Below are positions 11,025 through 21,756 of a stretch of DNA of 64,000 nt, in pieces (the stretch's first letter is position 1; the number at the start of each line of letters is the position of its first letter). The DNA comes from Parascedosporium putredinis (lineage: Eukaryota; Ascomycota; Sordariomycetes; Microascales; Microascaceae), in the NCBI GenBank assembly GCA_949357655.1, contig CASHTG010000006.1:124001-188000 (forward strand), given 5' to 3'. The notes under the pieces are model-generated. The model ran no database searches. It saw only the letters and a program-made list of their open reading frames with translations, and was not told where the DNA came from. The translations under genes were made by a program, and so were the position numbers.

Positions 11025-12204
11025 TCAGGAGGACGGAGAAGGCTGGGAATCGATCCGGCTAAAAATCTCCATTGTATGGTCCCACACGATTTCTCGGGCT
11101 CCCTTGGCTTTCAAATCCTTTAGTCTCTTTTCGTTATCCAGCCTTTTCACAGCTGAATCGATGCAATACGCGCCGCTTCCCTTATCCCCGTCCGAGCCGA
11201 CGAGGATGGCCTCAGCACCGGTGGCCCCGGCAACTTGCAAGATCCCAGCAGCCTTGCTACTTGCGCCTGCTGAAGCATCTCTAGACGGGAGCTGGGAGGT
11301 CAAAGACAGGAATAACATACGGTCGCCGCATTCTTCATAGCTCTGACCAAACAGCCAGAAGATGGGCTTGCCGACTAGTATCATGAGCCACCGGAGTAGA
11401 AAGGGCACCTGCCCTACGGAAACGCTAGGCGTCCATATCATTCCGGGAAAACGTGGACAAAGGAGGTGCTGGGATGTCGAACGGCAAGTTCCTCGTTTGC
11501 CAAGCTAGTCATTAGAGAGGCGTGCGAGGTACCCACTAGTAGGCCAGAGTGAGACTTGAGATCCAGGTCATCTAGGTGAAAGCCTGCCTCGCCGTACACT
11601 GGTGCCAGGATCGATACTGCACGCCCTGTGGGGACTTCCCGAGCAAAGGGAGCAGGGTATGGATGAAACGTATGCGAGAGTAATATCGAAGACTCAAAGT
11701 ATGCTCCAAACGCTCTGCAGTTTCTGCGCAAGGGGTAGAAGCAAAGGTCCATTTTGGTAAGCAGAGGACACGCTTCTTTGTTACGGAGCCTCTCATCGAG
11801 TACCATCCGAAAGGGTGAGACGGGGGGATGTTATGGGACCCGTCATGACCTACCTTGTCTACTAGCAAAGGAGAGAAAATCGGGAGTCATGAACAAAAGG
11901 TCAACTTTGTCTACCCTTGCCCTGATTTTGGCGCAGACACGGTCGACGCCTTGAAGAAGGATGATGTCTTCGGCGAGAAATTCAAATTCCGACGTCGGTG
12001 ACGATTCTCGGCATTCTCTGACGATCTTGTCGGCCGCTGCGGCGTTTCTGCCGACGATGAGCACGAGGGCGTGGACGCAGTGCTTGGCGATGGCGCGGAC
12101 GACGCACTCCCTATCCCAGATGTACCACCAACTACGACCGCGACGAGGTTGTTGACGTCTTTGAGCGCCGCGAGGCTCGTGCGCATGTCCTTGAGGGAGA
12201 CCAT
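11025..12204 (-). CDS. Atypical short-chain dehydrogenase/reductase
   Basis: This is a Rossmann-fold NAD(P)-binding protein of about 347 residues. Exons are 11854-12204 and 11025-11714. The cofactor motif GGTSGIG starts near residue 26, after MVSLKDMRTSLAALKDVNN. The later segment SLRYYSRIRFIHTLLPLL and the C-terminal TPSVSVG region match fungal SDR-like proteins I know as generic hypothetical reductases. I do not see the classical YxxxK catalytic pair in its usual place: the segment GTSHASLMTS stands there instead. It may therefore not use the standard SDR mechanism. Three bases are missing, at about 12109 (GIGE), 11630-11633 (KSPTGR) and 11445 (FPGMIW). Substrate and pathway are unknown. 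Confidence 0.75.
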
Positions 12205-12698
12205 GATTTATTTGTGGCAGCAACTACCGCGCTGTTTAAGGACGTGAGAAGATCCCGGACGGTGGAGAGCTCCTTGATGGCCGCTGTTTCTGAAGCTATC
12301 AGGCATGTTGGAGTGGTGCACGTGGCTGGGACGAGCACAAGGTGCAATTATTATTCCGAGCTGACAAGATCGATGCACCACGAGGGTTCGTCACGTGTGA
12401 AATTAACAAGATCAAACGAGACGAATGTCGACATTTCCGGTAAATACCTCGACTGGTTCGCTCTTGATTGTTTGCATCAGAGTTGATCCGATCCGTTCCA
12501 TGATTGAGGAGCAACGGGCGAACCTGTTCGGGGTTGGAACATGGGCTCGATGGGCTGGGCTTGTATGTGGATGTAGACTACGACTCGCCGGTCACAGCGG
12601 AAAACTGCGAGCAACTGATTGAGATATTGATGCCGACGGTTGTAATAGCCGCAGGTGGGTATAATGAGCTATCTGGGATTTCAGTCCCCCTTACAGGC
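12205..12698. other. Intergenic, SDR to LITAF-like gene
   Basis: This is the promoter side of the SDR gene. Short plus-strand ORFs at 12425-12660 match nothing I recognise. Confidence 0.35.
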
Positions 12699-13930
12699 TC
12701 ACCAGCGCCACGCCGGCCCCGCAACAGCGACCCCGGCGGCCGCGAGGTTCAGCCCCACATCCGGAACCCCGAGCTGGGCATAATTCCAGATCCCGTAGCA
12801 CACCGCCGAAAAGCTCGCGACGACTTCCCCAGCAGCGTCTCGGACACCTCGCCGTACACCCGTAGCTGAAACCCCACCTCGTCCCCGCGCGCCGTCTTGA
12901 GCTCGGAGCCCCGCACGACGGCGAGGAGCCGGTCGTACGCGTCGAGCAGCACGATGCACCGCTGGTGCTTGGGCATCTCGGCGTCGCGCACCTTGCGCAG
13001 GGTCCACGTCAGAGGCCCCGCGCAGCTCGCCCAGACGAGGTGGCCGGCGCTCGGGGACGATTTGTTCCCCGCGCCGGACCGTCGGGATGTGTAGAGCACG
13101 CGGCCGTCGTGGTCGTCCGAGGTAGGGGTGTGCAGGATGAAGTCCTTGCTGTCGCCGAATACCTGCGCCGTGGCAATGTCTCGGGGTACGTATTCGGGGA
13201 AAACACGCGGATGTGCGGTGTCGATTGCGTCGGGTCCCAGGCGATTGCTACCTTCGCGGATGAAGGCTTCGGCTCAGCTGACATGGCCTCTGTTGGAGTG
13301 TATTCGACGGGTGACAGGGGGTTCCGCGTCCCGCGCGGAAGCCCGGCCACTCGATTCGATAAATCATGCGCGATCCGGCCGCGTCGTACACGCCTGTCGG
13401 CAGCTTGACTTCACCGCCAAGCTTGATCTCGTAGATGGAGGAGGGTACGCTGCTCGTGTGGCGGTCGGCGAAATTTCGAAGCTGGGCCTCGTCCGTTCGA
13501 GGGGGCGCGCCGAACGGAGAAGGGGCGATTTTCGCGGCGCCTTTGCCCTCGTGGACGAGCGATTTGCTGTCGAGCTGGAGTATGGGGTCCGCTTGCCAGG
13601 GAACGACGACGAGACGGATACCGCACCGGGGCAGTAGTGTGCGAGGGAATAGTATGTGGGCGCTAGAAGCGCGTCGCAGTTGCAGAACAGGCAGCCAAGA
13701 ATCCCCATGGCGGCATTTCCGGCTCCCCTGTCAGTCGCACAGCGTTTTTGCTTATTAGTGATCTCTTTTTTACCCCGTTTCCCTCACCTAGCACTTGGAT
13801 CGTCGGCTCACCTTCCGTCGGAGATCATATCCATTACCCGGATTGTCTTGCCTACATTCTGGCAGGCGGGACACCGGATAACCTCTGGCTCGGTGTTTAA
13901 ATGTGATATGGGGACTGCCGTGGAGGCCAT
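12699..13930 (-). CDS. LITAF-like zinc-ribbon protein with unknown C-terminal domain
   Basis: Exon 1 is 13812-13930 (MASTAVPISHLN...) and exon 2 is 12699-13727. They are joined in phase by a GTGAGC...CAG intron. The first half of a zinc site, CPAC, is in exon 1. The second half, HYCPGCG, is in exon 2 once one missing G near 13625-13630 is restored. The stretch between them (GILGCLFCNCDALLA) is hydrophobic. CPxC, a hydrophobic stretch, then HxCPxC is the LITAF (PF10601) layout, which places such proteins at endosomal membranes. About 300 further residues follow (SRMIYRIEWP, GHLVWASCAGPLTWTL, CIVLLDAYDRLLAVVR). They may form a beta-rich domain that I cannot name. Several more lost bases break the C-terminal frame. 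Total length is about 380 residues. Confidence 0.6.
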
Positions 13931-15934
13931 GGTGCAAGAAAATGACCGTAATGGTATAGAGAACTTGCGTAAGAAGACAAAGAGTCGTAATTAGACAACG
14001 GACAAGAGCACGAGAGGGGCAGGTTCGTTATTTGAGTGAATGGCTTCCGTCGGCTCCGACGCACGTGTTAGTCTAGCCGGCGTGGCGACTACTCTACTCC
14101 ATTAATAAACGAGGCGGAGTGCTGCATGAACATGTCGCGAAGCAACTGGAGGCTCCCGATATTGTCGGTCTCTCGCCCAACTCCTCCGACCTCCGGACCC
14201 ACTCATGCCTCGATTGTCGTGAGCTGAAGCGAGACCCACTTGTTAAGCGTCTGGGCATTTCACACGTGGGCGAGGTGATTGGAATTGGGCGGGCAAGGAC
14301 GCACCCTCCATGATCCTACATGGAACGAGAGCCCTCGCCTCGCGATGAAGCCATTGCCGTTCCCCCGTGTGACGAGTTGTGGCTGGTAAAGGTTGTGTTG
14401 TGTGGAGGGGCGAATGGGTGTGGCTTGGGAGTTTGGGCGAAGCTAGGCACATTGCCATGGTGGTGCAAGAAACATTGACAACCTGCGTAAACTCGGCCTT
14501 TTAGCTTCAAATCGTTGTTGTAGAATTAATAATGAATTGTAGTTTTCGCTCCGAGAGCAGTACTGCCTCGGTGCTTCTGACATTCTCTTCCAGTTGTTGA
14601 ATTCAGATTGCATCCATGATATGAACTGCCCAGAGCGGCCGTGGCCCAGATGGCTAGACTGATATATGCGAGTTCACTTCACCCGACCTGCAGTGTGACT
14701 CGTATAGAGGCGAAGAAGAGCTGTAGAGACGGTAGGAACCGCCAATTTAGGACAGCCTCTGCGCTATGTAGTTAGTGGCGATCAAGGTCGCCTTGGTGAG
14801 GGCATTCGGGAAAGACAATTACACTGGACGTGTCGTAGCTGGGCGATGCTGACGCATTGAATCAATTGAGGTGAGGCACTCTTCGTTGCCCGCCAAGAGA
14901 TTAAGTTGAAGTGATCAAAATAGGTTGACTATTCTGTATCGGAAGGAGAGAGAATTTCTGTCTTGTTCAATAACCCGCGAGTCCGTAATAATTATTAGTC
15001 CAATGGTTCAACGAGGTGGCCCAATCTACAAAGGCACAACAAGACCAAGCAAATCTGGACACTTGCGGCGATTGAGAAAAAGAACCTGTTCTTTCCCCAG
15101 CCCAGCACACGACCACGACCCCCTTTTCCCCATCTCCACCATGGACGCCAAGATCAACTGACATGGACCCGACCACCCATCGGCTTTTGTCTCATTGCTC
15201 CGATTTCCAATGCTTCCCTCCGGGGTGGGAAAGGCAATGCAGGCGGACTTGACTGTGTGGGTGCTAGGCGACTGGTGGTGGGGAAATGGCCCACTTCCAG
15301 CACAGTCCGCAAGGCGATGGAGGCTTGTGGTGGGGAAAGGAGTCGGGGATTGTAAGGTTATCGATTTCTGCATGGAGCAGGCTGGTTTCCCCCTTTGGTT
15401 GTATTTCCTCAGCAACTCGACGTTTCGGGGTGTCGGGTGGTGCACTCGGGTGCGCAGAGGCAACCAAGTGCGAGAGCTACGATGGGGAGATTATCGCCAC
15501 ACTTCGTCGCCCTTTACATCGTCGCCCGAATATGGGTGGCTAACCTTAGGCTGGTCACTTGGTGCATCTCGAGTGAGTCTAAACTCATAGTTGAGTGAAC
15601 TAGTGGTGGGGATGTGCAAGTATTTTCAAGCGTAGACTTGACTGCAAGACTATGAAGAGATACCCAGGCGCGCTTAAGATTGGGAAATTATGCGCTCTTG
15701 TTGACGACCAAGATTTCATAGAGTGACTTGTATAGTAAGCAAAGGGTGAATTACCGAAACTACAAATTTCTAGCTATGAGGGTTCTATCTATGGATAGTC
15801 TAAGGGCATATGTGTATACATAATAATAATGATAATAATAAACATTTTGTGGGCGAAAGTGGAAAATGGAAAGGGGAAAGGGGAAAGGGTGGGAAGGTTT
15901 GGCTGTGCTCAGTTGCGGTTGTCCTACTCAACGC
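13931..15934. other. Gene-free 2 kb between LITAF-like gene and P450
   Basis: No protein or RNA gene is supported. There is a short TAA-rich microsatellite at 15821-15842 and a GGGAAA-rich tract at about 15868-15890, just downstream of the P450 stop. Confidence 0.4.
15821..15842. repeat. TAA-rich trinucleotide microsatellite
   Basis: Seven TAA units with one TGA interruption lie just downstream of the P450 gene. Confidence 0.7.
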
Positions 15935-17412
15935 TCACATGAACTTAAGGGGACAGCTGATGATGCCCATCTCCGGCATCCTCGCAAACTCAAGCGGCCC
16001 GTCTACTTCAAAGTCTGTAGTATTGCGAAGAATTACTCGGAGGGCAGTTTGGACAACGCTATGTGAACAGCCAGGTTGGAAATTAGCACTATTCTAAATT
16101 TCATAGGGGTATTTTGGTCGAGTGACGGTTGCATCGGTAAATGCAGCGTGCAACTTACATTCTCGCCAGGGGCATACCGGCACACCTATGTCGGCCCCTT
16201 CCGAAGGCCATATGGGCGGCAATGTTGAGTCGATGCAAGATGAACTCGTCGGGGTTATCAAACACCTCGGGGTCCCGGTTGGCCGACGCGTAGGTCACGG
16301 TGATGGGCTCCGCCGGCTTGATGGTCTGGCCCTGGACTGTCACATCCTTGGAAGCGGTTCTAGCGAATCCTCTGTAAGGGGAATATAGTCTCAGAAACTC
16401 TTCCATGGCCGCCGGGATGAGCGACTCGTCATTCCGGAGTTGTTGTTGAAGAGCCTTATCCTCGGACAGGTGCTTGCAGATGGAGCCGATGAGGATAGGA
16501 GGCGCCACCACACCGACGACGAGTGACTGGCGAAGACAGCCACTATATTTTGGGGAGCCATGTTAGAATTAGGCTTGGTCCCTTGCATGACACACGGCCT
16601 GGGCATTAGAAACTTACACAAGATGCTCCTCGAGCAACGGGTTGCCGTCCGAGTCTCTCTCGAGCAGGAGCGAAGAGGCAGGGTCTTGCTCCGGGTCCCT
16701 CGGATTCAGGCGTCTGTCCGCTAACAAGTCGCTCGCGATGCCGTACATGATCATGGAGTTGGCGGTAACGGTGTCGCCGTCTTGCATTCTCCAGGCGTTG
16801 AGCCACGCGGCGGCCGTTTTGGCGAGCCGGGGGCGATCTCGGGCTCGAGGTTCAGCCACTCCGTTTCCACCCACGCGACGAAATTGGCGCCGAACTGGGT
16901 GCTGATGTCGCCCCGGCCGGCGGCCAGCAAGGGCGCCAGTTCTTCCTCGGCGTGCCTCTCCAGGGGTTCGGCCAGTCGTCGAAGCCGGGTGGGCTTGACG
17001 GTCCTCTCCAGGGCGGTACGGAAAGGGGTGTGAGCGGGCGCGTCAAAGTTGAGGGGAGGCCTACGGATGCCGCGCGGGTCGCTGGGGACGACGGCCTTGA
17101 CGGAGGAGATGAAGGTGTCGGATTCCATGGCGACGCGCTTGACGTCCTCGTAGCGGGTCATGAGCCAATAGCCGCCATACTGCTTGGTGTGGATGACGGG
17201 GCATTGTTTCCGCAGGAAGCGGTATTCCTTGTAAATCTTTTCCGGGTCGTTGCTGATCACGGCGTCGGCCTGGTCAATGTCGAAGGGCTTGCCGTCGAGA
17301 AGCACGGGTGGTGGTCGTGCGGCGGCGCTTGGCCGTCGAGGCTTGCCTCGCCTGTTACCGGACAAGTACCCGTCGCCGGGAGGGACTGGTAGCTGGCGAC
17401 TTGGGCGGCCAT
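15935..17412 (-). CDS. Soluble, bacterial-type cytochrome P450
   Basis: This is a heme monooxygenase-family protein of about 434 residues with no N-terminal membrane anchor. Exons are 16618-17412, 16159-16542 and 15935-16058; with two lost bases (about 17305 and 16829-16833) the sum is 1305 nt. The heme-cysteine loop FGRGRHRCAGMPLAR is intact and of the bacterial GxHxCxG(x)LAR form. The K-helix ExxR is EFLR within AAMEEFLRLYSP. The predicted I-helix segment reads GCLRQSLVVGVVAPPI and lacks the canonical (A/G)Gx(D/E)T(T/S) oxygen-activation motif. The start MAAQVASYQSLPATGTC is chosen because it is the first ATG in frame with the protein. Substrate and redox partner are unknown. The chemistry could be unusual (peroxygenase-like or non-monooxygenase). 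Confidence 0.88.
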
Positions 17413-18855
17413 TATTGGAATTCTTGTTTGACGATGTTGGTTTGCCAAGGGGAGGCCTGCGTATACCAGGCTTGACGTGCCTTGGGTTGGGCGAGGGCGG
17501 CTTGGGAAATTCTCTGACTGACCGAGGGTAGGAGATGATGGTTCCGAAGGTGCTTGGCGCTTCTCATGCCAATGCAGGCTGAACGATGAGGGGAGAGAGA
17601 AACAATCGTGCTGTAGAAATGGCAAAACAGAAACAGAAAAATACCGATCTGGAGAGCCGTGAGATGGGGAAAGCATGCTGCTGCGTAAATAGTGTGTCCT
17701 CGATCACTCTTTATCCATTACGCTTCCCTGGTATCTCCGGGATCGAGCCGGCTCCACTCATTTCTTGTCCTCCAGCATAAGCTGCCTCGCGCAAGTCTTT
17801 CTTCCCCCGCCCACTCCACTCGACACGAGCCAGGGCTGCTTGACTTGGGCAAGATTGGCTGAGACGGTACCGTTGGGTGGGGCTATACAATTTCTGGGAA
17901 GTGAGAAGTGAGAAGAGAGAGAGAGATGAATAAAGACCGGGGAGGGCAGCTTTGCCGTGCGAGATAGCCGAAAAGCACTCCCGTTCCCCACGTTGTCACC
18001 CGCCTAGAACAATGGGGAAAGGAGGAGACAAGAAAGAAGAAAACCACAAGAAAATTGACCCAACCCAGATCTGTGGGTTTTTAGTTTAATCCTGCCTGGA
18101 CCCGAGATGGCGGAGGCGGAGGCGGAGGGGAAAGAGAAAATGCGGAGGAGAGTCTCCCCAGGTCTAACGGCCCCTTGCAACGATGAGCGTCAAGTCAAGT
18201 CATGGATGCCAGATTCGCAATATTCTACTTGCGGGTCGTCCTCGTAGGTCACTCCCCGTCCGGATTGGTGCGAGGAGACCAGGTTCCCCGCAAGCCCACC
18301 AGAGGATCAAGCTAAGCGTGGGGAAATATCGTGGAGAAGGGCCAAGATGCGGTGGGGAAATTGGAGTCTTTCCCCACTGCGCGTGTGGGGAGCGCATGCA
18401 CGGCTATTCCGAGTCGGGTCAAGTGCGCGCAGCAAAAGGTGAGGAGCACGAGGATGGAGAAGGGGACCCGAGACGACGGGGAATTTGGCGTCTGGGGTAA
18501 CTTGAATCTTTTTTCCCTTTGTTTAATTTGGAGGTTTGTCAATTCCTTCCCCCTCGAACCAATGGGTTTATATATCGGGGACGGGCGACCCTGATCTTGG
18601 TGGGAAACTTGGAAGGAATTCATCCAGCGGACTGCATCTCGATCGAGTCTTTCTTTCCAATCTCGAGACCACGTTACTACAGCGGCCTCCTCATTGACGG
18701 ACCTGGGTTGCGTGCTGCGCTCTTCCACCATCTTGTCTTGCCATTTTCCGCGATTCAGCGTCGCTTCCCCTTGCCTGCTCTCGCGGCTCTTCCTCCTCCA
18801 CCCTTTTTCTCCCTTCACGACGACGAGGTAGCCCTCGTTCTCCCCTCCTGACGCC
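17413..18855. promoter_or_regulatory. Divergent promoter region, P450 and MFS carrier
   Basis: This 1.4 kb is shared by two divergent starts. On the MFS side there is a CCAAT at 18559-18563 and a TATATA at 18569-18574, about 285 bp before the ATG. A (GGCGGA) hexamer is repeated about three times at 18109-18130. A polypurine GA tract lies at about 17914-17926. Confidence 0.5.
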
Positions 18856-20833
18856 ATGTCTGAGAAAGTTAGCGACGACAGGCTCGAGAATGCCGAGACC
18901 CGCGACCCTGCCATCAAGACGATTATGCAGAACGCCGGGACGGCTCAGGCCCAGCACTACAGCCCCAAGACGGACGAGGAGAAGGCGCTCGACAAGAGGT
19001 TGAACCGCAAGCTCGACTGGATTGTCTTGAGCTTGCTCGCTGTCGAATTCATCGTTGGTCTTCCCCCGTTAACCTCCTTGTCCACTCTCAATGAACCCTT
19101 CTCGCCAAAGTGGAATTCCTCGCTTTAGGCGGTGGGCGTGTTTTTTGAAATGAGACTAACTCTTCGTGCTCGATAGTTCTGCGGAATCGACAAGACCAAT
19201 GTCGGCTTCGTCGCCACCAGCAGCTTCCCCAAGGATGCGAATCTCGGTCCCGATGATATCCCCAACTCCCTCTCTCTGGTATGTCTTCATCTTGCGATCC
19301 TCATCGCCCCTATTTTGGGGGCCGTGACGGTGGAGAATCCTCCGTCTGCGAAACGAAATTCGAGATATTTCGAGGGACGTGACAGCAGCGACTAACGCGA
19401 GCCAAAAATACCCCATAGTTCTCCGTTACCTATGTCATTCTCCAGCCCGTCATGGTGATCCTCGCCCGACGCGTCGGCGTCAAGTACTTCATCTCATTCC
19501 AGCTCATCCTTTGGGGCGGCCTCTGCATGGCCCACGCCGGCGTCAACGGCTCCGGTTCCCTCACCGCCCTCCGACTCCTCATTGGCGCCGCCGAGGCCGG
19601 TTTCACGCAGATTGGCATGTTTTACCTGTCCACCATGTACCCCAAGTACAGCGTCGGTTTCCGTGCGGGTATGTTCACCGGCATGTACTCCATCGCGGGT
19701 GCCTTTGCCGGCCTCATCGCCTTTGGCCTGCTCAAGATCAACAACGGGCCCGTGCATGGATGGCAGGTCGTCTTCCTCCTCGAGGGCGGCGTCACCGTCC
19801 TCCTCGGCATCCTGTCCTTCTTCATCTTCCCCAAGAGCCTCGCCACCGCCTGGTTCCTGACCCCCGAGGAGAGGGAGCATGCCGTGCGCCGAATGGAGAT
19901 TGACTTGGCGGGCACGCAGGAGGAGGCGGACGTCAACAACAGGACCGTCTCCAAACAGGACATCATGGATGTCCTCAAGGACTGGAAGAAGATCCTCACC
20001 GTCGTCTTCAACATCACTACCGTGCTCCCCGTCACCGCCTTCACCACTTTCCTCCCCCTCGTTGTCGCTGGTATGGGTTACAAGGGAACGACTGCCACCC
20101 TGATGAGTGTCCCCCGTTTGTCGCGTAAGTTGTTCGCATCCATATCCCCAACTACCCCAACTACCCCAACTACCGACACAGCCGCGCTCAGGCTGTAAAG
20201 TAGGAAAGCCCTAGACTAACATTAATGCTTGCCATATAGTGGTGTTGCCGGTCTTCTCATCATCGTATACTCTAGCGATCGTTTTAGGGAGCGCTCTCTC
20301 CACACCGTTCTCGGAATGGTCATTGGTCTCATCGGCCTGATCGTCATGGCGGCCTCCACCAACACCAAGCTTCGCTACGGATTCGCCCACGTCTGCATGT
20401 CAGGCGTCTTCGTCGGTGGACCCCTCATTGCCGTTTGGCTTGCCGGCAACACTCCCTGGAAGGGAAGCAGGAGTGTCATTCTGGGCATCAACGGCTGGTC
20501 CAACTTGGCTGGTGTCATTGCCGGCCAGATTTTCAAGAGCAAGTATGCTCCTCGATGTAAGTTTCTAGAACCCTTCTCCCTTTTGTTTTGAGTCCTTCTA
20601 GAATGGTGGCTAATCCGGCGTCCCTTCATGCAGACGAGACTCCCCTCTTCATCACCATGGGCATCATGGCCTTTGGCGCTTTGGGCTTGATCTTCATCCG
20701 AATTATGTACATGCTCGAGAATAAGCGTAGGGCTGCCGAGATTGCTGCCTGGGACGAGGACCGATTTATCGAGGAGTCCAACTCGCTCGAGAGGCGCGGT
20801 GACCAGAGGAGGACTTTCATCTATGGATACTAG
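18856..20833 (+). CDS. MFS transporter, Dal5/anion:cation symporter type
   Basis: This is a 12-helix plasma-membrane carrier of about 507 residues. Exons are 18856-19053, 19177-19278, 19419-20124, 20240-20556 and 20634-20833. Features of the allantoate permease family are LNRKLDWIVLSLLAVEF, FCGIDKTNVGF, LRLLIGAAEAGFTQIGMFYL, SSDRFRERS and GINGWSNLAGV. One C is missing in the run 20111-20115 (SVPPFVAG), at the end of exon 3. Family members carry allantoate, nicotinate, pantothenate or related carboxylates, and I cannot choose among them. Intron 3 contains a short CCCCAACTA-type tandem repeat (20146-20174). The gene lies between a P450 and a GMC oxidase, so transport of a substrate for one of them is possible but unproven. 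Confidence 0.9.
20146..20174. repeat. Short 9-bp tandem repeat in an MFS intron
   Basis: About three copies of CCCCAACTA lie inside the third intron of the MFS gene. Confidence 0.7.
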
Positions 20834-21756
20834 TGTGGATTAGATCGTACCAGGGACTTTGGAGATTATGCGTTGATCAGTGACAGCTGAGCCGCCTCCG
20901 TTACGGATCTCTGCTCTTCCCGTTCTGTTCTGCAGTCTAAGAACAAAGGATAAATAATGCCAAACGACCTTGAACTGCTAAAGGACCATGCCTCGCGTTA
21001 CCCCTCTAGACTCCTTACCTTTCCCTCAGGCGCAAGACCAAGGTTGAATCACATTCACCACATAGATGTCTAGCCCTAAAGATTTGGGGATTGGGGTAGC
21101 TCAAATCGCGACCCCGCTTTGCCTTGGAACCTATGTCTCGTAGATTGGACGGCGAAGATGGAGCTATGCATCTTAACATATGCCCGCACACCACGCAGTA
21201 TTGGTGCACTTTATTGATCGCGCGGATGTCTAAGAAGCCTAACCTATAGCTTTTCCTGTGGTGACACCTCCTGCGGCCGATTGATAATGAAAAAGCCCTT
21301 TTCAACGCAGGATGGAATAGCGAGATATGTCGCTTCGGAGCAGCCGGGGACACAGGCTGAATATCTACCCCTTTGGCGAACGGTCATGCTCTCACCGAGT
21401 CAGCTTCAAGCACAGAATAGCGAGAGGGGCCGGTCTTCGTAGGACTTGCGGGGGATGCAGTACCTTGAATTGAAATGATCTGCGGGATGGCATTTTAAAG
21501 TAATATGCTCTAATCAGCCGGCCGTGGACGTATAACGTCGGACCAGCTATAGATGAAGGAGCTGCATGGTGGGGTCGCCTCCGGCACTTTTAGCCCGGTC
21601 CGCCCACTTCCTTGCCAATGGATAGTAGATAATTACCCTGGTCAGGACGGACTCTCGCCCGCTGGGATCCACTCACGAAGGCTTTGTCCAGCTCTTGATG
21701 CTCCGTTCTATTTCCACCACACCCCGTCATTGTTCCCATTTTCGAGCCAAAGCATC
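20834..21756. other. Intergenic, MFS carrier to GMC oxidase
   Basis: No gene was recognised. This is the 3' flank of the MFS gene and the promoter side of the GMC gene. Confidence 0.4.

Noticed and set aside
14634..14705. tRNA-like A box (TGGCCCAGATGG)
   Set aside because: There is no matching B box at the right distance and no acceptor-stem pairing.
15195..15590. Plus-strand frame of 131 codons between the LITAF-like gene and the P450
   Set aside because: It overlaps equal-length frames on both strands and shows no domain, signal or splice support.
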